Positions 38,402-47,060 of a stretch of 64,000 nucleotides of DNA are shown in pieces. Position 1 is the first letter of the stretch; every line of letters starts with the position of its first letter. Source of the stretch: Fibrivirga algicola (GTDB lineage Bacteria > Bacteroidota > Bacteroidia > Cytophagales > Spirosomataceae); contig NZ_WAEL01000001.1 of assembly GCF_011742925.1 (NCBI RefSeq), positions 310,001 to 374,000 of the forward strand, given 5' to 3'. The translations under genes were made by a program, and so were the position numbers. The notes beneath the pieces were generated by a model. The model did no database searches and had not been told where the DNA came from. It saw only the letters and a program-made list of their open reading frames with translations.

Positions 38402-38953
38402 TTATAACTCGGTAAATTCCGGAGTGCCATCCGGTGTATAGGTGCCGGTGAACGCAATACGCCCGTCAACCAGGCAGGTGAGCAGCCGTTTCGCTTCCTC
38501 GCGTGCTTTAGGATAGAGGGTGAGCAAAAGAGTGTCGTCTTCCGCCTTTACACTGGGGGCATCGCCGTAGGCAGTGCGTACGGTAAGTCCATAGTCATTG
38601 CCCAGTACTTTCAGGAACGTAAAACCTTGCGTATACAGCTCGTTAGCTTGAATGAGTGCAGCAGGCGCATTGTCTTTCCAGATGATGGCCATGAGCAACT
38701 CCGACAGCTGCTCTTTTTCGTACTGTGCCCAATCAATGTAACCACGGAGCAGGTTATCCAATAAGGAAGGGGCTGTTGTCTGGTGAAAGTCAATTGACAT
38801 AAGCTCGTCGTAGTCGGCAGGGGATAGTAGAGAACGTAATGCGGGTGTTTTGTATACCCATGTAGCGAAATCATCAATTGGTAGGTTGCCGACCAGATAC
38901 GCAATAATTTGCGCACTGATTTGTCGACTCATGGTAAGATCCAGATCGGGCAT
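38402..38953 (-). CDS. Cytoplasmic protein of unknown function
   Basis: This 183-residue protein has no signal peptide. It has a helical N-terminus (ISAQIIAYLVGNLPIDDFATWVY), an acidic middle with SPADYDELMSIDFHQ, and a C-terminal part with RLLTCLVDGRIAFTGTY. The composition looks like small immunity-type or regulator proteins, but no toxin gene neighbours it and I claim no family. The start could be the ATG at 38953 or one seven codons inside (38932). Confidence 0.6.
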   Translation of the reverse strand: MPDLDLTMSRQISAQIIAYLVGNLPIDDFATWVYKTPALRSLLSPADYDELMSIDFHQTTAPSLLDNLLRGYIDWAQYEKEQLSELLMAIIWKDNAPAALIQANELYTQGFTFLKVLGNDYGLTVRTAYGDAPSVKAEDDTLLLTLYPKAREEAKRLLTCLVDGRIAFTGTYTPDGTPEFTEL

Positions 38954-39053
38954 GGGGCAAATGAGGCTGTAAAATCAACATAAATGGGATAAGGTATAGG
39001 CTTTTCACCAGCGTTGTAACAACTAGCTGTTGACCTTCCTACCAACTATAACT

Positions 39054-39779
39054 ATGCTACTAAACCTTCTTATAGAGCAAACCATCGGCCACTTTCTACA
39101 TTGTGGGCTGTTATTACTTACTTTTTTATCCTGTGGTACAGTTACCTCCCCTTCAGTAAACACTATGCCCGAAATAAGTAACTCTACGCTCTTATCACTC
39201 GGTGATTCGTATACCATTGGCGAAAGCGTTCAGGAAAAAGATCGGTGGTCGGTACAGTTGGCCGGATTTTTGCGGGGGCGCGGATTCGATATAAAAGCCC
39301 CGGATATTATTGCCCGCACCGGTTGGACAACCGCTGAACTACGCGCGGCTATTGCTGCATCGGACAACAGAAAAGAGTATGAACTGGTGACGTTGCTGAT
39401 CGGCGTTAACAATCAATACCGTGGTCAGGGCATTGATCAGTACCGGACTGAATTTGTGCAATTGGTGCAAACAGCCGTTAAGTACGCCGGTAATCGACCT
39501 GGCCGGGTGGTTGTACTGTCTATTCCTGATTGGGGGGCGTCGCCATTTGCCGCGGGCCGCGACCGGTCAATGATTGCCGGGCAGATTGATGCCTTCAATG
39601 CCGTAGCTCGGCAGGAATGCGAAAAAGCGAACGTAGCCTACGTTGACATTACACCGCTGACACGGCAGGCCGCAGGGGATGCCACTCAGTTTGCCGACGA
39701 TGGCCTGCACTATTCCGGAAAACAGATGAAACTATGGGCGGAGAAGGCCCTCCCCATAGCCGAGGCGATGTTGAAATAA
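39054..39779 (+). CDS. SGNH/GDSL-type lipoprotein hydrolase
   Basis: This 241-residue exported lipoprotein has a lipobox-like LLTFLSCG after a hydrophobic N-terminus, then the SGNH catalytic blocks: block I LSLGDSYTIGE with the serine nucleophile, block III region LIGVNNQYRG, and the C-terminal DGLHYSGKQM with Asp and His. It is predicted to be an esterase or lipase of the GDSL family. I use the ATG at 39054 in place of a TTG at 39030. Its stop lies inside a palindrome shared with the convergent gene. Confidence 0.88.
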   Translation: MLLNLLIEQTIGHFLHCGLLLLTFLSCGTVTSPSVNTMPEISNSTLLSLGDSYTIGESVQEKDRWSVQLAGFLRGRGFDIKAPDIIARTGWTTAELRAAIAASDNRKEYELVTLLIGVNNQYRGQGIDQYRTEFVQLVQTAVKYAGNRPGRVVVLSIPDWGASPFAAGRDRSMIAGQIDAFNAVARQECEKANVAYVDITPLTRQAAGDATQFADDGLHYSGKQMKLWAEKALPIAEAMLK

Positions 39780-39852
39780 AGGTCAGGTTCGCGTACGCTG
39801 ACTATCCACCGTATGGTCGACAAGCAGCGTACACGAAACCTGACCTTTATTT
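39774..39852. repeat. Intergenic palindrome anchored on two stop codons
   Basis: Arms 39774-39800 and 39825-39852 are inverted copies with one indel and one mismatch. The plus-strand stop (39777-39779) and minus-strand stop (39852-39854) both fall at their outer ends. It resembles the palindrome at 6921-7049 in layout. Confidence 0.85.
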
Positions 39853-40727
39853 TACCGTTGTGTGAAGTCGGAAAGAGGCAGGTTGTCGGCCTCGTCGTTG
39901 AGGGAATTGAGCATTTGTTCTACTTCCTGCATGCGTACTTTATCGCCATTACGGTCGAAAGAAAGCATCAGATTTCTGAGCATCCGACGAATAATATCGA
40001 CGTTTGAGCAAGGCTGATAAAAAATCGGGGCTGGTTTGAGGTTGAGTTGCCCGATGTAGTGATCAATATCTTTAGTAGAAAAGATCAGGCCGCGGTTAAA
40101 CACATTGATATAAAACTGCACCCCATTTGGCGCTTTATAGGTAAGCACAAATAGATTTGGCAGGTTGACGCCATAAATGGGCAGGCCCAGTTTTTGGGCA
40201 ATCATCATATAGATCAGGCAGAGCGAAATGGTGTTTCCCCGGCGGGTTTCCAGTACCTGATTGATCATGGAATTGGCGGGTGAATGGAAGTTCTTGGTGT
40301 TGGGAGCAAACTTCATTTCGTTATAAAACACGCCGTTCAATCCCTTCACCTGATCGGCCGGATGAACGTCGGTCTGTACCTTCAGCCAGGCATCGTAATA
40401 CAGTTGTTCCAGATCTTGCCGAAGTTTATCTAGCGACAAGTCAGGGTATTGGTAAGTAGCTACGATCCAGAGACCTTCAAGTAGATCCATGGCCCCCCCT
40501 TCCTTCCAGGCCGCCAGCCGGTCCAGAACAGATGTGTATTGCAAATCATGAATGATTTCCTCGATTCGTTTCTGCAAAAGGGGGTTGAAACTACCTTCCC
40601 ACTCGGTTTCAAGAAACGGGATAATGGTACTGCCCATTTGCCGGATGCGCCCCTCCACATGGGTAGTTATTTCGGCGTCGTCATCATCGAGCAAAGAGAT
40701 CAGGGCTTTGATTTCGTTGTCGTTCAT
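39852..40727 (-). CDS. SirB1/transglutaminase-like core family protein
   Basis: This 291-residue soluble protein belongs to the SirB1-N/transglutaminase-like superfamily: LNGVFYNEMKFAPNTKNFHSP, followed by VLETRRGNTISLCLIYMMIA and LPIYGVNLPNLFVL. The family lacks a firmly known activity; members near RNA or translation genes are often cytosolic. I start at the ATG at 40727 (MNDNEIKAL). It ends in the shared palindrome with the SGNH gene. Confidence 0.85.
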   Translation of the reverse strand: MNDNEIKALISLLDDDDAEITTHVEGRIRQMGSTIIPFLETEWEGSFNPLLQKRIEEIIHDLQYTSVLDRLAAWKEGGAMDLLEGLWIVATYQYPDLSLDKLRQDLEQLYYDAWLKVQTDVHPADQVKGLNGVFYNEMKFAPNTKNFHSPANSMINQVLETRRGNTISLCLIYMMIAQKLGLPIYGVNLPNLFVLTYKAPNGVQFYINVFNRGLIFSTKDIDHYIGQLNLKPAPIFYQPCSNVDIIRRMLRNLMLSFDRNGDKVRMQEVEQMLNSLNDEADNLPLSDFTQR

Positions 40728-40794
40728 AAGCGTTGTCACGTATAGCGGCGATACTTAGGCTAAATAAGTGATTGAGAAACCAGGCTGTTTTGGT

Positions 40795-40802
40795 TAGTTT
40801 TG
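40795..40802 (+). promoter_or_regulatory. -7 element of galE
   Basis: TAGTTTTG matches TAnnTTTG, with a TTG at 40772-40774 about 20 bases upstream as a -33 candidate. Transcription should start near 40809, so the non-ATG start of galE lies well downstream. Confidence 0.6.
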
Positions 40803-40871
40803 CCCGGTTTTACGAGCGATGCTACACAGGCCCTCTTTGCAAGTAACAACAAAAAATTACAAAAAACGATC

Positions 40872-41906
40872 TTGGACGCTAACCCAATCACACCCCTAAA
40901 AATACTGGTAACAGGTGGTGCCGGTTTTATTGGATCACACACCGTTGTCGCGCTGGTAGAAGCTGGTTTCGAACCAATCATCGTCGATGATTTCTCCAAT
41001 TCGGAACCAAGTATACTCGACGGATTAACGGCTATTCTAAACCGACAGGTACGCTACTATCAGATTGACTGCAACGACCGGGCCGCGATGACCGACGTAT
41101 TCAGTCGGGAGAAAATAGCTGGTATCATTCACTTCGCGGCTTCCAAAGCCGTTGGCGAATCGGTACAAAACCCGTTAAAATACTACCGCAACAACCTGGA
41201 TTCGCTGCTATTGCTGCTGGAACTGATGCCGCAGTTTGGTGTGCAAAATCTGGTGTTCTCATCTTCGTGCACCGTTTATGGGCAACCCGAGCAGCTGCCC
41301 GTTACGGAAGAAACGCCCCGCCTGCCGGCCATGTCGCCGTATGGCAACACCAAGGCGATTTGCGAGGATATTATTCGTGATTGCGTAGCGGCTACCATGC
41401 CAGTGAGGGCAATCTCATTGCGTTACTTCAACCCAATTGGTGCTCACCCATCGGCCCTGATTGGCGAATTACCCCGCGGAGTACCCGCCAATCTGGTGCC
41501 GTATTTGCTACAGGTTGCCTCAGGGCAGCGAGCTAGCCTGACCGTTCATGGGAATGATTACAACACGCCCGATGGCACCGCCATTCGCGATTATATTCAC
41601 GTGATGGATCTGGCCGACGCGCACGTGAGCGCCGTGCGGCTGCTGATGGAAAAATCAGACGCTTCTTTCTACGACATTTTTAATATTGGTACCGGGCGTG
41701 GGGCTTCGGTGCTGGAACTGATCAATACCTTTGAAGAGGTAAACGGCATCAAACTTGCCTATTCACTTGGTGCACGCCGCGCCGGTGATATTGAACAGAT
41801 TTATGCCGATGTTACCAAGTCGACAGAAGGTTTAGGATTCCGGACAAAACGTACCCTCGCCGATGCCCTGCGTGATGCCTGGCGCTGGCAGCAAAAACTA
41901 AAGTAG
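40872..41906 (+). CDS. galE: UDP-glucose 4-epimerase
   Basis: GalE interconverts UDP-glucose and UDP-galactose with NAD. The protein has the Rossmann motif LVTGGAGFIGSHTVVALV, HFAASKAVGESVQNP, the catalytic SSSCTVYG and MSPYGNTK (Tyr and Lys), and the NIGTGRGASVLELIN segment. No ATG lies in frame near the start. The best start I see is the TTG at 40872, giving 344 residues; another TTG at 40800 would overlap the -7 element. It begins a plus-strand trio of sugar-nucleotide genes (with rfbB and rfbA). Confidence 0.9.
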   Translation: MDANPITPLKILVTGGAGFIGSHTVVALVEAGFEPIIVDDFSNSEPSILDGLTAILNRQVRYYQIDCNDRAAMTDVFSREKIAGIIHFAASKAVGESVQNPLKYYRNNLDSLLLLLELMPQFGVQNLVFSSSCTVYGQPEQLPVTEETPRLPAMSPYGNTKAICEDIIRDCVAATMPVRAISLRYFNPIGAHPSALIGELPRGVPANLVPYLLQVASGQRASLTVHGNDYNTPDGTAIRDYIHVMDLADAHVSAVRLLMEKSDASFYDIFNIGTGRGASVLELINTFEEVNGIKLAYSLGARRAGDIEQIYADVTKSTEGLGFRTKRTLADALRDAWRWQQKLK

Positions 41907-41991
41907 TATCAAGTGTCAGGATGCAGATGCGCTGCTTATTCACCGATCTGGGAGCTATAAGTAGCGTATCTGCATCCTGACACTTGATACT
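41905..41991. repeat. 29-bp palindrome between galE and rfbB
   Basis: Arms 41905-41933 and 41963-41991 are inverted copies with one mismatch. The galE stop codon (41904-41906) overlaps the start of the left arm. There is no T-tract. Confidence 0.85.
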
Positions 41992-42000
41992 TAAATTTTC

Positions 42001-43080
42001 ATGAAAACCATCATCATTACCGGCGGGGCCGGATTCATCGGATCGCACGTGGTGCGGTTGTTCGTTACCAAATACCCCGATTATCGAATCGTAAACCTCG
42101 ATGCGCTCACGTATGCAGGCAACCTCGCCAACCTGACCGACATTGAGAACGAGCCAAATTACACCTTTGTGCGGGGCGACATCACCGATGCGTCCTTCCT
42201 CGATGGGCTCTTTGCGCAGTATCAGCCAACGGGAGTTGTTCACTTGGCCGCCGAGTCGCATGTAGACCGGTCGATTACCGACCCCATGTCGTTCGTAATG
42301 ACCAACGTAGTAGGCACCGTGAACCTGCTGAACGCCGCCAAGAAAAGCTGGCTGGCATCCGAAACGGCCGGGGGCGCGTCTGCCTTCGAAGGTAAGCGCT
42401 TTTACCACGTCTCGACCGATGAAGTCTACGGTTCGCTGCATAATCCTGATGAGTTCTTCACGGAAGAAACTGCCTACGATCCGCAGTCGCCCTATTCGGC
42501 ATCGAAAGCTGCTTCCGATCACTTTGTCCGGGCCTACGGAAACACCTACAAAATGCCCGTTGTGCTAAGCAACTGCTCGAACAACTACGGCCCCAATCAT
42601 TTTCCGGAGAAGCTGATTCCGCTAATGATCCATAACATCCAGCAGAACAAGCCACTGCCGGTTTACGGTAAAGGTGAGAACGTACGCGACTGGCTATTTG
42701 TGGTCGATCACGCCCGGGCTATCGACACCGTTTTCCATAGTGGGCGGCTGGGCGAAACCTACAACATTGGCGGGTTTAACGAGTGGAAAAACATTGACAT
42801 CGTACACCTGCTCTGCCAGGTGATGGACGAGAAGTTGGGGCGGCCCGCAGGTACGTCGGCCCAACTGATCACGTATGTAACCGACCGCGCCGGGCATGAC
42901 CTGCGCTACGCCATCGATGCCAATAAAATCATGAATGAACTGGGCTGGCAACCGTCACTCCAGTTTGAAGAAGGCCTGAATAAAACCGTCGACTGGTTCC
43001 TGGCCAATCAGGAGTGGCTCAACAACGTTACGTCGGGAGCCTACCAGGGGTATTATCAGGATATGTACGCGAATCGTTAA
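42001..43080 (+). CDS. rfbB: dTDP-glucose 4,6-dehydratase
   Basis: RfbB (RmlB) converts dTDP-glucose to dTDP-4-keto-6-deoxyglucose, the second step to dTDP-rhamnose and other deoxysugars. The 359-residue protein has the NAD motif ITGGAGFIGSHVVRLFV, VVHLAAESHVDRSI, the catalytic HVSTDEVYGS and SPYSASKAASDHFV (Tyr and Lys), and SNCSNNYGPNHFPEKLIP. It lies between galE and rfbA. No rfbC or rfbD genes are seen after rfbA in this window. Confidence 0.96.
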   Translation: MKTIIITGGAGFIGSHVVRLFVTKYPDYRIVNLDALTYAGNLANLTDIENEPNYTFVRGDITDASFLDGLFAQYQPTGVVHLAAESHVDRSITDPMSFVMTNVVGTVNLLNAAKKSWLASETAGGASAFEGKRFYHVSTDEVYGSLHNPDEFFTEETAYDPQSPYSASKAASDHFVRAYGNTYKMPVVLSNCSNNYGPNHFPEKLIPLMIHNIQQNKPLPVYGKGENVRDWLFVVDHARAIDTVFHSGRLGETYNIGGFNEWKNIDIVHLLCQVMDEKLGRPAGTSAQLITYVTDRAGHDLRYAIDANKIMNELGWQPSLQFEEGLNKTVDWFLANQEWLNNVTSGAYQGYYQDMYANR

Positions 43081-43110
43081 CGCATCTGAAAGGCCTAGTT
43101 ATAAACGAGC

Positions 43111-43178
43111 ACCAAGTCTGGAAAGTCAGCTTTGTACGTCTGCAACACTACATCGACTTTCCAGGCCTGGTACTTTTT
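43111..43178 (+). terminator. Terminator after rfbB
   Basis: The stem 43111-43127 pairs with 43155-43171 (two mismatches) and leads into a TACTTTTTTTG tract. Its left arm shares the 13-mer AGTCTGGAAAGTC with the palindrome at 6921-7049. Confidence 0.75.
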
Positions 43179-43206
43179 TTGCAACCGACTCACCAGACTT
43201 AAAGCT

Positions 43207-44064
43207 ATGAAAGGAATTATACTCGCCGGTGGGTCCGGCACCCGTTTGCATCCGCTTACGCTGGCTGTTTCGAAGCAGCTCATGCCGGTTTATGACAAGC
43301 CGATGATCTACTATCCGCTGTCGATACTGATGCTGGCGGGTATTCAGGACATTCTGATTATCTCCACGCCGCATGATCTGCCGCATTTTGAGAAACTCCT
43401 CGGCGACGGATCGCGCATTGGCTGCCGATTTACGTACGCCGTGCAGCCCAGCCCCGACGGACTGGCGCAGGCTTTTATCATCGGCGAAGAGTTTATCGGC
43501 AACGATAAGGTCGCGCTGGTGCTTGGCGACAATATTTTCTACGGCTCCGGTCTGTCGAAGCTGTTGCAAGCCAACAACGACCCTGATGGCGGCGTGGTGT
43601 ACGCCTACCAGGTGCAGGACCCCGAACGTTACGGCGTAGTTGAGTTCGACGACGAGTTCAACGTGCTCTCGATTGAAGAGAAGCCCGACAATCCGAAATC
43701 GCATTACGCTGTGCCAGGTTTGTATTTCTACGATAACGACGTAGTTGAGATTGCAAAGAATATTCCGCCGTCGCCACGAGGTGAATTGGAAATTACCGAT
43801 GTGAACCGGGTTTATCTGGAGCGCGGCAAGCTGAAAGTTGGTGTACTCGACCGGGGGACCGCCTGGCTCGACACAGGTACGTTTGCCTCACTGATGCAGG
43901 CTGGCCAGTTTGTGCAGGTAATCGAAGAGCGGCAGGGTCTGAAGATCGGCTGTATCGAAGAAATTGCCTTCCGTATGAAGTTCATCTCGAAAGAACAACT
44001 GATCGAGATTGCCAAACCACTGGTCAAAAGTGGCTATGGCCAATACCTGCTTGGTATCGCCTAA
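43207..44064 (+). CDS. rfbA: Glucose-1-phosphate thymidylyltransferase
   Basis: RfbA (RmlA) makes dTDP-glucose from dTTP and glucose-1-phosphate. The 285-residue nucleotidyltransferase has the signature [14 protein letters not shown], the [17 protein letters not shown] segment, LGDNIFYG and EKPDNPKS, and [11 protein letters not shown]. The start is the ATG at 43207; an upstream open extension is not needed. It is the third gene of the galE-rfbB-rfbA set and ends at a strong terminator. Confidence 0.96.
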   Translation: MKGIILAGGSGTRLHPLTLAVSKQLMPVYDKPMIYYPLSILMLAGIQDILIISTPHDLPHFEKLLGDGSRIGCRFTYAVQPSPDGLAQAFIIGEEFIGNDKVALVLGDNIFYGSGLSKLLQANNDPDGGVVYAYQVQDPERYGVVEFDDEFNVLSIEEKPDNPKSHYAVPGLYFYDNDVVEIAKNIPPSPRGELEITDVNRVYLERGKLKVGVLDRGTAWLDTGTFASLMQAGQFVQVIEERQGLKIGCIEEIAFRMKFISKEQLIEIAKPLVKSGYGQYLLGIA

Positions 44065-44445
44065 GTACGCAGCGTACACAGACTCATCGTACTGATAAAG
44101 AAAAAAAGCCGGAGCAAGTGCTCCGGCTTTTTCTTACCTAACCTATGAGATGAGAAAACTGAATACGTATGGAAACTTATCGTAATAGTGGACATGGCCG
44201 GAAAACTAACCTGTTATTACAGCGTCAAAGGTAAGCCGGACTGTGGCGGCTGGTAAGCGCAGAATCACCCCTTTTTAGCCCCCTGGTGATAATGCGCATA
44301 AACCCGTATACGAATACGTAGTTCTACGCATTCGGCTCGGTAAAAGGCAATAAACTTTCCGATAAATCAATACAAACGACAAAGGTGCTGGCAAATAGTG
44401 GGCCTTTTGGTAGCTTTCCGGTCAAATTGAACCACTCCTTAATCA
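44065..44445. other. Intergenic region after the rfb genes
   Basis: This 381-base gap holds the terminator at 44103-44132 and then non-coding sequence leading to the unknown gene at 44446. I see no clean promoter or RNA gene. Confidence 0.45.
44103..44132 (+). terminator. Terminator after rfbA
   Basis: The 13-base stem AAAAAGCCGGAGC (44103-44115) pairs with 44120-44132 around loop AAGT and ends in T5. It ends the sugar-nucleotide transcript. Confidence 0.9.
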
Positions 44446-44856
44446 ATGACTGACAGAGAGAAATACCACGGTGATGTGGGTCGCTTCCTCAGTGGGCATG
44501 ATGCCCGCTCCCGCACGGCCCGTTATAAACGATACAAGCAGGAGCGAGGCCATAAACCAGACTCATTTGCCAGAGCTGAGTTCTTTGGCATCAACCGAAT
44601 AAACAAGCTACTGGGTCGTAAAGACTGCGTAGGTATTCGCGTGTACTATGGCAAAACGCATGAAGACAAAGATGGAAACATCGTTGACGACGGACAGGGC
44701 GAACTGATCGCGCGCATGGTAATTGTAGGCGTTCGGGCCGATGGAACTGATATTTTCGAGGATCCTACCGGCCAGAAAGATGCTGGTGACGGCGATGCAT
44801 TAGGCGACGGACACGTTTGCCCTCAACACTGTGGCAATCCGCCCGGTAGCCTGTAA
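44446..44856 (+). CDS. Small soluble protein of unknown function, first gene of a pair
   Basis: This 136-residue cytoplasmic protein has a basic N-terminal part (DARSRTARYKRYKQERGHK), a central strand FGINRINKLLGRKDCVGIRVYYG, and an acidic ending with a CPQHC motif. From memory it resembles a recurrent Bacteroidota family with a kinase-like lure of CxGIRxYYG and a CPPxC end, but I cannot name it. It is followed by a membrane protein gene after only four bases, so the two are probably a translationally linked unit of unknown function. Confidence 0.75.
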   Translation: MTDREKYHGDVGRFLSGHDARSRTARYKRYKQERGHKPDSFARAEFFGINRINKLLGRKDCVGIRVYYGKTHEDKDGNIVDDGQGELIARMVIVGVRADGTDIFEDPTGQKDAGDGDALGDGHVCPQHCGNPPGSL

Positions 44857-44860
44857 GGGT

Positions 44861-45538
44861 ATGATACAGAGTCTTAAAGCTCAGTTTTTTGCCTATCCGC
44901 TGGACTTCTGCTCCCACTTTTTTTTACTACTGCCTGTAGCCTTCGCTGGCTACAGGCGGAAGTTCCTGACGGTTCCTTTGCTAGTTATCTCGATCTATTT
45001 TATCGTCCGTTTTCTGGAGGAATTGGTCTTCCTGTATTACGCCCTACTGGTTAAGAACAACCATAGTGAGATCAATGGGGCCATTATCCTCGATATCCTC
45101 ATCGTTGGCCAATTCTATTATCTGAGTTTTACCAGCCATATGTTCTCGCGGCGGATAACCGTATGGATCACCGTTCTCGGCTTTCTGGTGGCATTAGTCA
45201 ACTTCGTGACGGATGGCCCAACTAGTGTAAGCTGGCCAACCCTGCGACTGATCATGATCATCCTGTCGCTTACCTATTTTAACCGAATCCTGTCAGAAAA
45301 TAGGGTCAGGAAAATACTCCTTCACACTTCATTCTGGATTAGTGCCGGTTTTCTTTTTTACGGAATGGGTACGTTTATGACATCCATATTCTCTGTATAT
45401 CTGACAGAGGCGTCTAAAGAAACGTATGATTTGTTCTCAAATATGGACCAGCTACTGAGCGTACTGTTCTCTATCCTGGTAGCAACAGGGTTATGGGTTA
45501 GTAAATTCGACAAGGAGAATTATATTCAGTTTGCGTAA
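44861..45538 (+). CDS. Polytopic membrane protein, partner of the preceding gene
   Basis: This 225-residue protein has about seven hydrophobic segments, for example FFLLLPVAFAGY, FLTVPLLVISIYFIV, ILIVGQFYYLSF, and LLSVLFSILVATGLWV. There is no catalytic motif I recognise. The start is the ATG at 44861, four bases after the stop of the previous gene. The pair may be a sensor or transport unit; this is inference from the layout only. No downstream kinase or regulator is attached. Confidence 0.7.
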   Translation: MIQSLKAQFFAYPLDFCSHFFLLLPVAFAGYRRKFLTVPLLVISIYFIVRFLEELVFLYYALLVKNNHSEINGAIILDILIVGQFYYLSFTSHMFSRRITVWITVLGFLVALVNFVTDGPTSVSWPTLRLIMIILSLTYFNRILSENRVRKILLHTSFWISAGFLFYGMGTFMTSIFSVYLTEASKETYDLFSNMDQLLSVLFSILVATGLWVSKFDKENYIQFA

Positions 45539-45665
45539 ATTATCGATATAAGCTATTGATATATAGATGGTTATGTTAGGGTAATGATCCGCTTGTCAAC
45601 CAACGGCTTTCTGTTGGATGGCCTGTGTGGCACAGGTACGTAACTGATGAGGTTACTGGCTTTTG

Positions 45666-45673
45666 TACTTTTG
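45666..45673 (+). promoter_or_regulatory. -7 element of the thioesterase gene
   Basis: TACTTTTG fits TAnnTTTG and lies 24 bases before the thioesterase ATG. I see no clear -33 TTTG at the expected distance. Confidence 0.5.
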
Positions 45674-45696
45674 TCAGGCTATCAATTATCTTCTAC

Positions 45697-46284
45697 ATGA
45701 ATTCATCTAGTACAGACGTACCTGCCAGAGGTGTCAGCTTTTCACGCACTACCTTAACCGAGTTGATGATTCCGGCTTACGCCAACTTTGGTGGTAAAAT
45801 TCATGGAGGTACCCTGCTGTCTCTAATGGACAAAGTGGCCTACGCCTGCGCTGCCAAACATGCAGGCGAGTATTGTGTAACGGTCTCTGTCGACGGGGTT
45901 AATTTTCGACAGCCGGTCGAGGTTGGTGAACTGGTGTCACTGATGGCGTCGGTCAATTACGTAGGACGTACCTCACTGGTGATTGGCATTAAGGTCATTG
46001 CCGAGAATGTGAAAACGGGTACGGTGAAGCATACCAACACGTCATACTTTACAATGGTAGCTAAGAACGATGTTGGTTCACCCACTGAAGTGCCGCCGCT
46101 GCTGCTCGAAACGGCCGACGATGCCCGTCGTTTTTTGGAAGCAATCAAACGCAAGGAACTCCGGGCGGCCTACAGCGAGCACTTCGACAATGAACGTACC
46201 CGGATGCTGCTGACGGAAAACATGGTTCAGTTAGTCAGCGAACGGTGTGTACTGGGGCCGGGTCTGCAAACTAGCCAGCAATAA
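45697..46284 (+). CDS. Acyl-CoA thioesterase, hotdog fold
   Basis: This 195-residue cytoplasmic protein resembles the YciA/acyl-CoA thioesterase II branch: MIPAYANFGGKIHGGTLLSLMDKVAYACAAKHAG has the Asn and hotdog helix, followed by VSVDGVNFRQPVEVGELVSL. The longer C-terminal tail (ADDARRFLEAIKRKEL) is the second, partial region seen in some bacterial members. It should hydrolyse fatty acyl-CoA to free acid and CoA. The specific chain length is unknown. Confidence 0.88.
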   Translation: MNSSSTDVPARGVSFSRTTLTELMIPAYANFGGKIHGGTLLSLMDKVAYACAAKHAGEYCVTVSVDGVNFRQPVEVGELVSLMASVNYVGRTSLVIGIKVIAENVKTGTVKHTNTSYFTMVAKNDVGSPTEVPPLLLETADDARRFLEAIKRKELRAAYSEHFDNERTRMLLTENMVQLVSERCVLGPGLQTSQQ

Positions 46285-46307
46285 CCAATCGGCAACTGAC
46301 GGGTTAC

Positions 46308-46553
46308 ATGCTTATGTGGTATTTTATTCTCAAGCAAGACGATCTGAAGCCGGATCCCTACCGCGCCCTTCAGCAAAAAGCGGTGCAAACGGAAGTTGAA
46401 CCGTTCAATGAACCGTTTGATAACCTGTGCTTATTTACCGTTGACGACTACGCAGCCTTTGTGGATGCACTTGATCTGGAAGGGCTAAACTACACTGTTC
46501 AGAACCAGCGCCCCAGCCGCGACCAGCTTCTGGCGCAACTGCGAGCTGCGTAG
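46308..46553 (+). CDS. Small conserved-looking protein of unknown function
   Basis: This 81-residue acidic protein (MLMWYFILKQDDLKPDPYRA) lies 23 bases after the thioesterase stop on the same strand and is probably co-transcribed. It has no signal peptide or membrane segment. I do not recognise it; the ORF end has the octamer-like GGTACGTA. An alternative start is the second ATG at 46314. Confidence 0.6.
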   Translation: MLMWYFILKQDDLKPDPYRALQQKAVQTEVEPFNEPFDNLCLFTVDDYAAFVDALDLEGLNYTVQNQRPSRDQLLAQLRAA

Positions 46554-46564
46554 GTACGTATCGA

Positions 46565-47020
46565 CTATTGGTCTCTAGCCTGATACTGATGAATATAGGG
46601 ATCTGCCGAGGTAGGTAGGGCCGCCAGATAATCGGTGCATTCAATCCGGCGTAGGCTGTTGGCATAAGGCAACTGGTGGACTTTGAGGAAGGTGCCGTCG
46701 GATAACGAAAAAATAAGGGTTCTCTCTCCCTCGTTGCTCACCGGGCTGCTGCGCCACCGGGCTGATCTGACAACCACGCCATTTACCTGCTGCGACACAA
46801 ATTCGCTACCGTTTTCATTGAAAAACCGGATCAATCGTGTTTCGCCGGTTGACGTCGGCGTTTGCTGGCCCGATGGGGTTATCGATGCCGTCCATTGCCA
46901 GTCGGTGCCATAAAGGGTCGATGGGTAGGGTATAGGCACGGGGCAGCTACATTTTTGCGAGCAGCTTTGCAACCCCGCCAGAACGAGCAACCCCAAAATG
47001 CACCCAGCTAGTGAACGCAT
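46565..47020 (-). CDS. Lipoprotein of unknown function
   Basis: This 151-residue lipoprotein has the lipobox GLQSC at about residues 16-20, then a Cys-rich start (CSQKCSCPVP) and a soluble domain with YGTDWQWTASITPSGQQT and a final NSLRRIECTDYLAAL. The opening YGTxWxW is reminiscent of lipocalin or META domains. It converges with the small plus-strand gene at 46553. Function unknown. Confidence 0.75.
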   Translation of the reverse strand: MRSLAGCILGLLVLAGLQSCSQKCSCPVPIPYPSTLYGTDWQWTASITPSGQQTPTSTGETRLIRFFNENGSEFVSQQVNGVVVRSARWRSSPVSNEGERTLIFSLSDGTFLKVHQLPYANSLRRIECTDYLAALPTSADPYIHQYQARDQ

Positions 47021-47060
47021 GCTGTTTTATAGTGAACCGACAGCAAGGTAAGCAAATTGG

